Counted from the first letter of the stretch, positions 1 to 8,745 are shown. The stretch: DNA of 64,000 nucleotides from an uncultured Verrucomicrobiales bacterium (GCA_905478925.1 CAJQKQ010000022.1:1-64000); one strand, 5' to 3'. A program made the numbers and translations. The notes: generated by a model from the letters alone, not told the origin.

Positions 1-709
1 CCCCCATGTGGGGATGGCTCATCCTCGGCTTCATCCAGACATTCGTGATCATCCCGCTCATCGTCTGGCGCTGGGGAAAGGCGCCTACTGCGGCTGGATC
101 TGCTCTTGCGGCGCGCTCGCGGAAACACTCGGCGACGCACACCGCGCGAAAATGCCCCACGGCCCGTTCTGGAACAAACTCAACATGGTCGGACAGGTCG
201 TCCTGCTTTTCGCTTTCGTCATCCTCGCCGTCCGCATCATCGGTTGGGTGTTTCCCGGCAGCGGCCTGAACGCGCTCTTCAGCACCCTGCTCTACACCAT
301 GCCGCTCGCGAACTATTCCTACCTCGTCGATCTGTGGCTGGCTGGCATCTTGGGTGTCGCTTTCTACTTCCATTTCTCCGGCCGGATCTGGTGCCGCTTC
401 GCCTGCCCGCTCGCCGCACTGATGCACATCTACGCCCGCTTCACCCGCTTCCGTATCTTTGCGAACAAGGACAAGTGCATCTCCTGCAATGTCTGCACCA
501 GCGTCTGCCACCAAGGCATCGATGTCATGGCCTTCGCCAACAAGGGCAAACCCATGCAAGACCCCGAGTGCGTGCGCTGCTCGGCCTGCGTCCAGAGCTG
601 CCCCACCGGCGTGCTCAATTTCGGCCGCTTCGATGGCGACTCCAAGCCGATCTTCGACACACTCCCCGCCTCCCTCGTCCAGCTTGCGGAAAAGCGGAAA
701 GCGAAATAG
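1..709 (+). CDS. Membrane-bound 4Fe-4S polyferredoxin (NapH/NosR-like), 5' partial, frameshifted
   Basis: Electron-transfer membrane protein of the NapH/NosR C-terminal type. The 5' end lies outside the window. The first part reads in the frame of the ATG at 6 (hydrophobic, WGWLILGFIQTFV) and continues one frame over as GAYCGWICSCGAL. Restoring one G in the G run at 80-81 rejoins them, so either a base is missing from the assembly or the gene is broken. Visible features are the membrane Cys motif CGWICSCGA, a second motif WCRFACPL after two further membrane segments, and two ferredoxin clusters, CISCNVCTSVC and CVRCSACVQSC, near the C-terminus. The family passes electrons between quinol and periplasmic or cytoplasmic partners. 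No reductase gene is visible nearby, so the partner is unknown. Confidence 0.8.
   Translation, partial: PHVGMAHPRLHPDIRDHPAHRLALGKGAYCGWICSCGALAETLGDAHRAKMPHGPFWNKLNMVGQVVLLFAFVILAVRIIGWVFPGSGLNALFSTLLYTMPLANYSYLVDLWLAGILGVAFYFHFSGRIWCRFACPLAALMHIYARFTRFRIFANKDKCISCNVCTSVCHQGIDVMAFANKGKPMQDPECVRCSACVQSCPTGVLNFGRFDGDSKPIFDTLPASLVQLAEKRKAK
80..81 (+). other. Apparent single-base deletion (frameshift)
   Basis: The sequence tggggaaaggcgcctac needs one more G after aaa to read W-G-K-G-A-Y-C-G-W, the expected NosR/NapH motif. Both sides of the junction translate into family-like sequence in different frames. It could be a sequencing or assembly indel or a true mutation. Confidence 0.75.
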
Positions 710-757
710 ACGTGGCGGTGGTGTTCCAAACGCCATACCCATTTTCAGTCATCATTC

Positions 758-2245
758 ATGCTCGCCACCATAGCCTTCGCCCTCTACCTCGCAGCCAGCG
801 CCGGACTGCTCCTCTACGGACTGAACTGCTACGTGCTGTTATCCCTTTTTAGGAAAAAATCGAAGCAGGCCCGCACCCGCCAGCTCCTCGCCGAAGAGAA
901 CTGGAACAAAGCCCACCCACCCGGCAAAACAGACGGCCTCCCCAAAGTCACCACCCAGCTCCCAATTTACAACGAGCTCAACGTCGCCGAGTGCTCCATC
1001 CGCGCCATCGCTGCATTCGATTACCCGTCGCACCTCCACCAAATCCAAGTGCTCGACGACTCCACCGATGAAACCCGCGAGTTGGTGGACCGCGTCGCCG
1101 CAGAGCTCCAGGCAAAAGGCTTCTGGATCGACGTCGTCCGCCGCGAGATCCGCACCGGCTACAAGGCCGGCGCCCTCGCCGATGCCATGCCCGCGGCACA
1201 CGGCGAGTTCATCGCGATCTTCGATGCCGATTTCGTCCCCGAACCGGATTTCATCAGAGGCCTCCTCCCGCATTTCACCACCGAACGAACCGGCCTCGTC
1301 CAGGCTCGCTGGGGGCACCTGAACCGGGAAGAATGTTTCCTCACCCGCGCCCAGTCGGTGGGCATCGACGGCCACTTCGCGATCGAGCAGACCGCCCGTT
1401 CCGCAAATCACCTATTCCTCAACTTCAACGGCACCGCCGGCATTTGGCGCCGCAGCACAATCGAGGATGCAGGGGGCTGGACCGCCGACACCCTCACCGA
1501 AGACCTCGACCTCTCCTACCGCTCCCAACTGAAAGGCTGGCACCTCGAATACGTCCCCCACGTCGTCGTCCCGGCGGAGATCCCGGAAACTTACTCCGCG
1601 TTCAAGAGCCAGCAGTTCCGCTGGGCGAAAGGCTCCATCCAGACAGCGATCAAATTGCTCCCGGAAATTTTCGCCTCCGACCTCCCGCTTTTCACCAAGC
1701 TCCAGTCCGTCTTCCACCTCTGCCACTACTTCGCCCATCCGCTCATGCTGGCCGCCGCGCTCCTGGCCCTTCCCGCGCTCAATTACCTCGGAGGGCAACT
1801 GCCGCATGCTTGGCTCCTCGTCTTCGCCATTCCCCTGATCGCAGCCACCCTCGGTCCCACGGTTCTCTATACCTTCAGCCAGCGCTACCTATATCCCGAC
1901 TCCTGGAAAAGCCGGGTGATCCTGCTCCCCGCACTGGTGCTCGTCGGGTTCGGCATCTGCATCTCTAACACCCGCGCTTTCCTCGAGGCCGTGCTCGGGA
2001 TCAAAAGCGGATTCATCCGAACCCCGAAACGCGGTGCGAAAGTCTCGAAAAAATACAACACCACCGCCAGCCTGATCCCCATTCTGGAAATCTTTGGAGC
2101 CGTCTATTGCACCGCCACACTCGCCATCTACGGCCGCCACGGCGAGTTCGGAATCTTCCCTTTTCTCATCCTCTACGTCGCCGGCTTCTCCCTCGTCGGC
2201 TTCTCCAGCCTCCGCGAACAATTCCATGCCCGGAAAGCCGCCTAA
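758..2245 (+). CDS. Processive GT2 glycosyltransferase, cellulose/glucomannan synthase-like
   Basis: Integral membrane beta-glycosyltransferase of 495 aa. An N-terminal membrane segment (residues 1-29) precedes a cytoplasmic GT-A domain with QLPIYNE (67-73), LDDS (99-102), FDAD (155-158), TEDLD (247-251) and QQFRW (285-289). These are the D, DxD, ED and Q(Q/R)xRW residues of processive GT2 enzymes such as CslA/cellulose synthase. Four or more membrane segments follow and probably form the polymer channel. The product is likely a beta-linked exopolysaccharide; the sugar cannot be read from sequence. No PilZ domain or BcsB-like partner is adjacent. The next gene encodes another glycosyltransferase, so the two may serve one surface-glycan pathway. 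Confidence 0.85.
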   Translation: MLATIAFALYLAASAGLLLYGLNCYVLLSLFRKKSKQARTRQLLAEENWNKAHPPGKTDGLPKVTTQLPIYNELNVAECSIRAIAAFDYPSHLHQIQVLDDSTDETRELVDRVAAELQAKGFWIDVVRREIRTGYKAGALADAMPAAHGEFIAIFDADFVPEPDFIRGLLPHFTTERTGLVQARWGHLNREECFLTRAQSVGIDGHFAIEQTARSANHLFLNFNGTAGIWRRSTIEDAGGWTADTLTEDLDLSYRSQLKGWHLEYVPHVVVPAEIPETYSAFKSQQFRWAKGSIQTAIKLLPEIFASDLPLFTKLQSVFHLCHYFAHPLMLAAALLALPALNYLGGQLPHAWLLVFAIPLIAATLGPTVLYTFSQRYLYPDSWKSRVILLPALVLVGFGICISNTRAFLEAVLGIKSGFIRTPKRGAKVSKKYNTTASLIPILEIFGAVYCTATLAIYGRHGEFGIFPFLILYVAGFSLVGFSSLREQFHARKAA

Positions 2246-2247
2246 AT

Positions 2248-2352
2248 ATGGAGCGCGGGTTTGCAACCCGCTTGCCCAAGCTCCACTCATCATTCCGCCA
2301 TGTCCCTGACGAAAACGATCGTCAGCCGGCGGCTTGCAAACCCACGCTCCAT
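2248..2352. repeat. Inverted repeat flanking and entering the next gene's start
   Basis: Two 24-nt arms, 2248-2271 and 2329-2352, are inverted copies with about 22 of 24 matches (core gcgggtttgcaacccgc). The left arm begins just after the glycosyltransferase stop. The right arm is inside the following coding region, where it encodes RRLANPRSIA. REP-like dispersed element. Confidence 0.65.
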
Positions 2353-4348
2353 AGCGTGGTTCCTCTGCCTCACCCTCATCGCAGCCACCTGCGCCGCCTG
2401 GTCTGGACTCCCATCGCTGGAGTCCTCCCCCCTCCTTCGCATTGCCCTCTTCGCCGCGATGGGCATCGCCATGCTCGGCACCGTTTTCTTGTTCCCGGAA
2501 ACCACCGATCGCAATGCCCGCCGCCTCATCCTCCTCGCCGCCATCCTGCTCCGCCTCGTCCTCTGGCCCGCACCCGTTTCCGACGATGTGAACCGCTACC
2601 TCTGGGAAGGCCAGCTCGTCGCCGCCGGCGAAAACCCATACAGCGCCCCCGCCGACGATCCCCGCTGGGAATCTCGCCGTGACGCCACCTGGCAGGCAAT
2701 GAACCACCGCGACCGCCCTACCGCCTACCCGCCGGGCATCCAAGGTATCATGGCCGCAACCGCCACCATCTGCCCTTCCCTCAAATCATTCAAAGCCCTC
2801 GCCCTGCTCGGCGATCTTGCAACACTCCTCCTGCTCTTCCGCCTGATGCGGGAAAACTCCGCCCCACTCCGCTGGGCCGGCTTCTACGCCTTCAATCCCG
2901 TTATCCTCATCTCCTTCGCCGCCGAAGCCCACTTCGACAGCCTCATGCTCGCCGCCCTCCTCGCGGCCATCCTCACCGCCTCCCGCGAAAAGAAATCCGC
3001 CTGGCTCTGGCTCGGCCTCGCCATCCAGATCAAGCTCGTCTGCCTCATCCTCATTCCACTTTTCCTTTCGAAAAAATCCATCCGCAGCTCCTGGCTCATT
3101 CTGCCCATCCTCATCCTCCCCGGACTGCCCTTCCTAACAGCCCTCCCTGACTGGATCGATGGCGTCCGTAACTTCGCCAGCGAAAGCGCATTCAACGCCC
3201 CGATCTTCACTCTCCTCGCCTCCACCGGGCTCAGCCTCAACGCTGTAAAAACCCTCTGCACCACCGCCTTCCTCACCGCCGCCGCCGCGATCTGTATTTC
3301 CCGCTGGCGCGGCCTGCACCTCATCGACTCCATCCTCTGGATGCTCGCAGCCCTCCTCGCCTGCTCACCCATTGTCCACTTTTGGTACCTCGCCTGGCTG
3401 CTCCCGCTGACCGCCCTCCGCCCGTCCTTCGCATGGACCACCCTCTCCATCACCATCGCCGGATATTTCATCGCGTGGCACACTCAGGAAACCCTCGGCT
3501 GGTGGGGCTACGGCCACGGCATCGCCGCCATCATCTGGATCCCATGGCTCATCGCTGCCATCGCCCAGCACCGCTTCCTCCTCTCAAAGTGGCTTGGGCG
3601 TCCCGCCACAGGCCGTGCAGGAGGCGTCTCGCCTCCAGATTTCGCCCTCGCCATCGTCATCCCCGCCCTCAACTTCGATCCGGCACTATCTTCCCTAATC
3701 CAAACCCTCCACCAAGAACTCCCCGACAACTCCGAAATCATCATCTCCACTTGCGATCCAAATTTTCCTAACCAAGCCAACACCCGCCTCATCACCGCCC
3801 CGCGCGGCCGCGGCAACCAGATCGCTGCAGGCATCGCCGCCACCGAAGCTCCCTGGATCCTCATCGCTCACGCCGACAGCACCCCGCGCCCCGGCTTCGC
3901 CGAAACGCTGGGTTCCGCCATCGCCTCCCATCCGCGCGCCTCCCTGATCATCTTCGGCCAGCGTTTCCCCACATCCACCTTCCTCACCCTCCTCATCGAA
4001 GCGCTCAACGAAATCCGCGTCGTCTTCGGTGGCGTCGCCTTCGGGGACCAAACCATGGTCATCCGCCGCTCCGCCCTCGAAGCCGCCGGCGGCTTCCCCG
4101 CCCAACCCCTCATGGAGGACGTCGAGGCCAGCATGCGCCTCGCCGCGCGTGGCGATGTCATCTACCTCGGCCAGGAATGGCATGTCTCCGCCCGAAAATG
4201 GGAGAAAGCCTTCGCCACCCGCTTCCTCCTCGTCATCCGCCTCGTCGCCACCTACCAGCTCGCCCGCCTCCGCGGCCCCGCCCACGCCACCGCCGTCTCG
4301 GAAAGGATGTATCGAGAATACTATCCACCCTCAGAAACGGAAAAGTAA
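2300..4348 (+). CDS. Fused polytopic mannosyltransferase-like / TIGR04283 GT2 protein
   Basis: Protein of 682 aa from the ATG at 2300; an in-frame upstream extension to 2261 lacks family-like sequence. Residues 1 to about 430 are a polytopic membrane domain resembling GT87/DUF2029 or PIG-M-type lipid-linked sugar transferases (early motif DDVNRYLWEG). Residues about 450-680 form a TIGR04283-type GT2 domain: IVIPALN, APRGRGNQIAAG, IAHADSTP, GGVAFGDQTMVIRR and PLMEDVEASMRL. TIGR04283 enzymes are usually free-standing. The linker, GRPATGRAGGVSPPD (about 433-447), is encoded by a dispersed repeat also found at 16733. The fusion looks real because the frame is open throughout, but the substrate is unknown. 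Confidence 0.75.
   Translation: MSLTKTIVSRRLANPRSIAWFLCLTLIAATCAAWSGLPSLESSPLLRIALFAAMGIAMLGTVFLFPETTDRNARRLILLAAILLRLVLWPAPVSDDVNRYLWEGQLVAAGENPYSAPADDPRWESRRDATWQAMNHRDRPTAYPPGIQGIMAATATICPSLKSFKALALLGDLATLLLLFRLMRENSAPLRWAGFYAFNPVILISFAAEAHFDSLMLAALLAAILTASREKKSAWLWLGLAIQIKLVCLILIPLFLSKKSIRSSWLILPILILPGLPFLTALPDWIDGVRNFASESAFNAPIFTLLASTGLSLNAVKTLCTTAFLTAAAAICISRWRGLHLIDSILWMLAALLACSPIVHFWYLAWLLPLTALRPSFAWTTLSITIAGYFIAWHTQETLGWWGYGHGIAAIIWIPWLIAAIAQHRFLLSKWLGRPATGRAGGVSPPDFALAIVIPALNFDPALSSLIQTLHQELPDNSEIIISTCDPNFPNQANTRLITAPRGRGNQIAAGIAATEAPWILIAHADSTPRPGFAETLGSAIASHPRASLIIFGQRFPTSTFLTLLIEALNEIRVVFGGVAFGDQTMVIRRSALEAAGGFPAQPLMEDVEASMRLAARGDVIYLGQEWHVSARKWEKAFATRFLLVIRLVATYQLARLRGPAHATAVSERMYREYYPPSETEK
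3598..3641 (+). repeat. Dispersed GC-rich repeat inside a coding linker
   Basis: The stretch gcgtcccgccacaggccgtg plus a following ggcgtctcgc matches 16733-16766 over about 33 nt. Here it is translated as the interdomain linker of the glycosyltransferase fusion. REP-like element captured as coding sequence. Confidence 0.7.
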
Positions 4349-4360
4349 CTCAGCTATCTG

Positions 4361-4440
4361 CGCACGGAACGCGCGACTCCAGTCGCGCAGCTCATGTCTT
4401 TGCAAGGCACCCGGCGCGACTGGAGTCGTGCGTTCCTGCG
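4361..4440. repeat. REP-like inverted repeat between convergent genes
   Basis: Arms at 4361-4388 and 4414-4440 are near-perfect inverted copies, each with an internal palindrome, gcgcgactccagtcgcgc. The element fills the gap between the + strand fusion glycosyltransferase (ends 4348) and the - strand methyltransferase (ends 4442). It could act as a bidirectional terminator or mRNA 3' stabiliser. Confidence 0.75.
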
Positions 4441-4441
4441 T

Positions 4442-5293
4442 TCAAATCCTCACCGCTCGCAGCCCCAGAAACAGCGGAAACTCCTCCGCCGCCCTGTGCT
4501 CCGCCTTACTGAACGGCCCGACCTGCGACCTTCTGTGAGAGTAAAGCTCGGTGCATTCCGTCACGCCCAAGCCCGCCTTCCCCATTTCCGAAATCAAATC
4601 CGCCAGCGGCCGGTGGTAGAAAACCGTCCCCTCATCCGTCCCAAGCCCCGGCCGGGTCTTGATACCGATCTCCAACGCCTTCCCATACTTGTCGAGCCGC
4701 CGATATTGGATCTTCTGATCGCCGTCCCAGCCCCAGTGACTTTCTTGCGGAATCCGGAAACACGGATGCATCATCACGATCACCACCCGCCCCCCCGGCT
4801 TGAGCGACGCCGAGAGGTTTTTCATCAGCCCCGCCGCATCCGGCACATCGTGCACCGCCATCACGCAAGCCGCCGCATCAAAGCTCCCGTCCGCCCATTC
4901 CCCCGGCGCACAGGCATCCGCCTTGAGAAAATCAACCTTCCCATCACTGCCATGCCGCTGCCGAGCTGCACCGATCAGCTTCCCACTCGCATCCACCCCC
5001 AGCACCTTCGCCGCCCCCGCATCAAGCAGATGCCTCACCAGCACTCCCTGCCCGCAACAGACATCCGCAACCGCCTCCCCCGCTTTCACTTGCAGCAAAT
5101 CCATCACCCCCGGCAAAATGACATTCTGGTGATAATCCGAACCGTCCACCCCCACCAGCTTGTCATACCAACCCGCAACTCCGTCCCAGCCCTTCTCCTT
5201 CCCATCCGGCCGTTTCACCGGAAATTTCCTCCCAGCCGCCTTGTTCGGGAAAAACCCGCCGCCTCTTCTCCCGTCCCGTCCCTTGCGTTCCAT
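4442..5293 (-). CDS. Class I SAM-dependent methyltransferase
   Basis: Protein of 283 aa. A basic N-terminal stretch (1-35) is followed by a Rossmann methyltransferase fold. ADVCCGQG (76-83) is the SAM-binding glycine motif I, and VLGVDASGKLIGAA carries the acidic residue that binds the ribose. DAAACVMAVHDV and RVVIVMMHPCF fit motifs II and III. It resembles the Methyltransf_11/25 families of small-molecule or quinone-type enzymes; the substrate cannot be named. It stands alone on the - strand, convergent with the fusion glycosyltransferase and separated from it only by the 4361-4440 repeat. Confidence 0.8.
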   Translation of the reverse strand: MERKGRDGRRGGGFFPNKAAGRKFPVKRPDGKEKGWDGVAGWYDKLVGVDGSDYHQNVILPGVMDLLQVKAGEAVADVCCGQGVLVRHLLDAGAAKVLGVDASGKLIGAARQRHGSDGKVDFLKADACAPGEWADGSFDAAACVMAVHDVPDAAGLMKNLSASLKPGGRVVIVMMHPCFRIPQESHWGWDGDQKIQYRRLDKYGKALEIGIKTRPGLGTDEGTVFYHRPLADLISEMGKAGLGVTECTELYSHRRSQVGPFSKAEHRAAEEFPLFLGLRAVRI

Positions 5294-5607
5294 GCTCCAT
5301 CCTACTCCATCCAGCCCTCCCGGTGGCGATGAAAAATAGCAAAAACTACACCCCTTCCCATATTCTCACTTCTTTTTCGCCACGGAGGCACGGAGGCACG
5401 GAGGCACGGAGGCACGGAAAAAAGAAGAGAACACTGAGCAGACTTTAAAAGTCCCGAAGGATTTGGGAGAATATTTTAAAAATCATTTTCTTCCATCTGC
5501 GTTTATCCCGTCCATCTGTGGTTAAATGTCTTCAAATATTGATGCCATGCATTTTCAACCCACTTTTGTCTTGCCAAGACACCCCGATCTCGTAGCTTGC
5601 GCGCCCC
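5294..5607. other. Intergenic region of low-complexity repeats upstream of rpmI
   Basis: Gap of 314 bp with no convincing gene. It contains the 8-bp tandem array at 5381-5417 and a stretch at 5488-5527 (tctgcgtttatc, ccatctgtggttaaa) of the dispersed tctgcg type. The rpmI-rplT promoter should lie here, but I cannot place it. No infC gene is present, although infC usually precedes rpmI. Confidence 0.6.
5381..5417 (+). repeat. 8-bp tandem repeat (cacggagg)
   Basis: Four exact tandem copies of cacggagg followed by a partial cacgg. Such arrays vary in copy number by slippage. The unit has no spacers and is not a CRISPR. Confidence 0.9.
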
Positions 5608-5817
5608 ATGCCAAGAGTCGGAGGAAAAGCAAAAACACGGAAGGCCGTCGCCAAACGCTTCAAAGTCACTGGCACAGGGAAGATACTTCGTCGTAAACAA
5701 GGAAAGCGACACTTGCTTCAATGCAAGAACCGTAAGCGCAAGCGCTTCCTCGGTAAAGCAGCCCTTGTTTCCGCCGCTGACATTAAGCGTGTCAAAGAGA
5801 GTCTTCCCTTCCACTGA
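5608..5817 (+). CDS. rpmI: 50S ribosomal protein L35
   Basis: Small basic protein of 69 aa, slightly longer than the usual 64-66 aa of L35. It has the family start KAKTRKAVAKRFKVTGTGK, a central KRHLL, and the C-terminal VSAADIKRVKESLPF. It sits in the large ribosomal subunit. rplT follows 142 bp downstream, the standard order. infC, normally first in this operon, is absent here, so the operon has either lost it or carries it elsewhere in the genome. Confidence 0.97.
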   Translation: MPRVGGKAKTRKAVAKRFKVTGTGKILRRKQGKRHLLQCKNRKRKRFLGKAALVSAADIKRVKESLPFH

Positions 5818-5959
5818 TAAGAAGAGAAACGACAGCCCACGACCCCGTCCGCGTTACGGACGGCCTTTACGCAGCCTGATCCGGCAAACCCGGAGACACG
5901 AACAGGTGAGACTGCGGAAGGAACGATAAGAAACGACTTGTTCACAACCATAGAATACA

Positions 5960-6337
5960 ATGCCAAGAGCCACCAATTCACCCGCCAGTCGCAAGCGCCG
6001 CAAGCGCGTGCTTCTGCGGGCAAAGGGCTTCCGCGGTTTCCGCTCGAAGCTCTTCCGTTACGCCAAGGACGCAGTCCGCAAGGCACAGCAATACGAATAT
6101 CGCGACCGCAAGAAGCGGAAGGGACAATTCCGCCGTCTCTGGACACAGCGTATCAACGCTGCCGTCCGAAACGAGGGAATCAACTATTCCCGCTTCATCG
6201 AAGGCCTCAAGGCTGCAGGTATCGAAGCCGACCGCAAGATCCTTTCGGATCTCGCGATCACCGATCCAGCAGCCTTCTCCGCCATCGTTGCACAGTCGAA
6301 GCAAGCCCTCGAAGCCAAAACTTCGAAGCCAAGCTGA
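5960..6337 (+). CDS. rplT: 50S ribosomal protein L20
   Basis: Basic protein of 125 aa with the L20 hallmarks: [16 protein letters not shown], the arginine/lysine-rich arm [15 protein letters not shown], and [16 protein letters not shown]. It binds 23S rRNA early in 50S assembly and in several bacteria represses its own operon. It lies downstream of rpmI with a 142-bp spacer long enough to hold a regulatory structure. A strong terminator follows at 6376. Confidence 0.97.
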   Translation: MPRATNSPASRKRRKRVLLRAKGFRGFRSKLFRYAKDAVRKAQQYEYRDRKKRKGQFRRLWTQRINAAVRNEGINYSRFIEGLKAAGIEADRKILSDLAITDPAAFSAIVAQSKQALEAKTSKPS

Positions 6338-6375
6338 ACGCCTTCGTGTAACCGAGCAATCAGCTAACGAATCAC

Positions 6376-6410
6376 AAAGCCGCCGAGCAGAAATGCCCGG
6401 CGGCTTTTTC
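6376..6410 (+). terminator. Rho-independent terminator after rplT
   Basis: The stem aagccgccg/cggcggctt with a short loop is followed by a run of five T. It sits 39 bp after the rplT stop, in the right place to end the rpmI-rplT transcript. Confidence 0.85.
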
Positions 6411-6519
6411 GTGCCCGTGGGGAGCGTGGCTTTGCAAACCTCCTCCCTGCGCGCCCCAAAAACCAAGCGATTCGACGTTCAAGCTTGGACGTACCAGGTT
6501 CGATGTTCATAATCATCCC

Positions 6520-7062
6520 ATGAAAACCGTCCTCCTTCATCTCCTGTTTTCTGCGGGAGCCTTCGCCACCACCATCTCCGTCGTCCCAATCCACGAACCA
6601 ATCAGCCTCCACGCCACCGACGTCGACGACATCATCTCTGAAACCGGCGAAGCGCTCCAGGCAACCGTCCTCCCCCGCCCCATGGCCCTGACCGGGGCCT
6701 TCCCCGAGGTTCTCGTCGAGGCCATCCGTACCCCCCACCAACTCCCCACCAGCAACCCGAATTACAAGGTCACCGAGGTCAATCTGCTCGTCCTATGCAG
6801 CGTAGGCATCAGGGCGGAAATGACGGAGGAAGGGCTACTCGTCAGACTCGACGTCAGTCAGCTGAAAATCCCGGTCGAGGTGGACATTACCAGCCGCCAG
6901 TTGCTCAAGCTCACCCTAGTCGCCCTCCAGCGCACCCTTGAGGAATACCACAACCTCCAGACAGAGCCGCTCAAGGTCATCGTCGCGATCGAAGGAACGA
7001 CCGAGAAAAACGCCTCCCTGACGGACCTACAAGCCACCTTCACACTGGAGTCCAGCCCCTGA
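6520..7062 (+). CDS. Hypothetical exported protein
   Basis: Protein of 180 aa that I do not recognise. A hydrophobic N-terminal segment (MKTVLLHLLFSAGAFATTIS) looks like a signal peptide with cleavage near AFA. The rest is a soluble mixed alpha/beta sequence without cysteines in motifs, metal sites or repeats; one region, RQLLKLTLVALQRTLEEYHN, is predicted helical. It lies alone between the ribosomal pair and pyrH. Function unknown. Confidence 0.6.
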   Translation: MKTVLLHLLFSAGAFATTISVVPIHEPISLHATDVDDIISETGEALQATVLPRPMALTGAFPEVLVEAIRTPHQLPTSNPNYKVTEVNLLVLCSVGIRAEMTEEGLLVRLDVSQLKIPVEVDITSRQLLKLTLVALQRTLEEYHNLQTEPLKVIVAIEGTTEKNASLTDLQATFTLESSP

Positions 7063-7141
7063 CCCGCTCCTTTCGAAAAATCTCGCGGTTTTCAATCTTC
7101 GGAGTTGGAGGATGGATCTCCTTTGTCCAATCTAAGCCCAG

Positions 7142-7879
7142 ATGCCCACGACTCCGAAAGATCCACGCCCCTTCAAACGCGCCATCCTCAAACTCAGCGG
7201 GGAAGCCCTCCGCGAACCGGGATCAACCGACAATATCTCCCCGGAAATCGTCCAACGCATCGCCTCCGAGATCAAGGAGGCCGTAGATACCGGCCTGCAG
7301 CTCGGGATCGTCGTGGGCGGCGGGAATTTCTGGCGCGGAGCCTCCGCTTCCGCCCGCGGCATGGATCGTGCAACCGCCGATTATGTCGGCATGCTCGCCA
7401 CGGTCATGAACGCCCTCGCCCTCGAGGGCGCGCTCTCTCTCATCGGCGTCCGCTGCACGGTCATGTCCGCCATCGAGATGAAAAACGTCGCCGAACCTTT
7501 CATCCGCCGCAAGGCCGAGCACCAGCTCGACAAGGCCACGGTGATCATTTTCGCCGCCGGCACTGGCAGCCCCTTCTTCTCCACCGATACCACCTCCGCC
7601 CTCCGCGCCAGTGAGATGGGAGCCGATATCATACTCAAGGCCACACAGGTCGATGGCGTCTACGACTCGGACCCAAGGAAAAATCCCGATGCGAAACGCT
7701 TCGAGACCGTCACCTTCCAGCACTGCCTTGAGAACCGCCTCAACGTCATGGATGCCACCGCGTTCAGCCTCTGCATGGACAACGACATCCCCATCGTCAT
7801 CTTCGACCTCGGCCCCACCGGAAACCTCTCACACGCCCTCCGCTCCCAACCGATCGGAACCCTCGTCCACGCCGAGTAA
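7142..7879 (+). CDS. pyrH: Uridylate kinase
   Basis: UMP kinase of 245 aa from the amino-acid-kinase fold. It converts UMP to UDP in pyrimidine nucleotide synthesis in the cytoplasm. Family motifs are ILKLSGEAL (15-23), VVGGGNFWRG (57-66), DYVGMLATVMNA (80-91), the GTGSPFFSTDT substrate loop and KATQVDGVYDSDP. frr follows 107 bp downstream, the widely conserved pyrH-frr order. tsf, which often precedes pyrH, is not here. Confidence 0.97.
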   Translation: MPTTPKDPRPFKRAILKLSGEALREPGSTDNISPEIVQRIASEIKEAVDTGLQLGIVVGGGNFWRGASASARGMDRATADYVGMLATVMNALALEGALSLIGVRCTVMSAIEMKNVAEPFIRRKAEHQLDKATVIIFAAGTGSPFFSTDTTSALRASEMGADIILKATQVDGVYDSDPRKNPDAKRFETVTFQHCLENRLNVMDATAFSLCMDNDIPIVIFDLGPTGNLSHALRSQPIGTLVHAE

Positions 7880-7927
7880 AAATCCTAAATTTTCAATTCT
7901 AAACTCAAATCCCCCAACCTAAGTCTT

Positions 7928-7968
7928 CCTTTGCGCCCTCCGCGGCCTCTGCGACTTTGCGGTAAAAA
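7928..7968 (+). repeat. Dispersed 'tctgcg' repeat, copy 1
   Basis: The stretch tttgcgccctccgcggcctctgcgactttgcggtaaaaaa belongs to a short repetitive family also seen at 9993-10038 and, more degenerate, at 20138-20190. It lies in the pyrH-frr spacer. Confidence 0.6.
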
Positions 7969-7986
7969 AATCCAACCCAAGAATCC

Positions 7987-8556
7987 ATGCAAGATCCAAC
8001 AAAAGCCCTCAAAGAAGTCGAAAACCACATGTCGTCCGGAATTGACCACCTCATCCAGGATTTCTCCGGAGTCCGCACCGGCAAGGCTTCGCCCGCGCTC
8101 ATCGACAACCTCGATGTCTATGTCCAGGCATACGGTGGCGTCCAGAAACTCAAATCCCTAGCCGTCATCAACTCCCCGGAGCCGCGCATGCTCAACGTCC
8201 AGCCCTTCGACCCCTCCACCACCCGCGACATCGAGAAGGCGATCCGTGAATCCAAGCTCGGACTCAACCCCGCCGCCGCCGACCGCTCAATCCGCGTCCC
8301 CATCCCCGAGCTTTCCGAGGAACGCCGCCGCGACATGGTCAAGCTCATCAAGAACCTCGCAGAGGAAGCCAAAATCCGCCTCCGCAGCGCCCGCAAGGCC
8401 GGCCTGGATGAAGCGAAAAAGATGAAGGCGGACAACATCCTCACCGAAGACACGCTCAAGAACTACGAGAAAGACGTCCAAGACCTCACCAACAAACACA
8501 CCAAACGCATCGAAGAACTGGCGACAGCCAAGGAGAATGACCTGATGAAAATCTAA
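7987..8556 (+). CDS. frr: Ribosome recycling factor
   Basis: Cytoplasmic protein of 189 aa that splits the post-termination ribosome together with EF-G. Conserved features are FSGVRTGKASPALIDNL near residues 25-41, NVQPFDPSTTRDIEKAI, SIRVPIPELSEERR and the long C-terminal helix with EDVQDLTNKHTKRIEEL-type heptads. The length is typical of the family. It follows pyrH and is followed by a hairpin terminator. Confidence 0.97.
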   Translation: MQDPTKALKEVENHMSSGIDHLIQDFSGVRTGKASPALIDNLDVYVQAYGGVQKLKSLAVINSPEPRMLNVQPFDPSTTRDIEKAIRESKLGLNPAAADRSIRVPIPELSEERRRDMVKLIKNLAEEAKIRLRSARKAGLDEAKKMKADNILTEDTLKNYEKDVQDLTNKHTKRIEELATAKENDLMKI

Positions 8557-8588
8557 AACTCTACATTTCAAATTTTAAATTTCAATGA

Positions 8589-8623
8589 CGAGGCTCGGAT
8601 CGGAACGATCCGGGCTCTTTTCG
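8589..8623 (+). terminator. Probable terminator after frr
   Basis: The hairpin ggctcggatcg/cgatccgggct, including two wobble pairs, runs directly into cttttcg. It lies 33 bp after the frr stop. Confidence 0.6.
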
Positions 8624-8745
8624 TTGCGTCTTCCTCTTCCTTCGGGTTTAAGATTTAATGTTTGAAGTTTGAGTTTTTCCACTTGCGCGTCATCCGCATT
8701 TTCAACTAAACCTTCGCCCCGCTCCGCAAGGGACGGAACCCGTAA

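Noticed and set aside
1889..2743. 284-aa - strand frame across two glycosyltransferase genes
   Set aside because: It spans the end of one real gene and the start of the next, with no motif or plausible start.
5381..5417. Tandem cacggagg array as a CRISPR
   Set aside because: The 8-bp units have no spacers and no cas genes are near. This is a simple tandem repeat.
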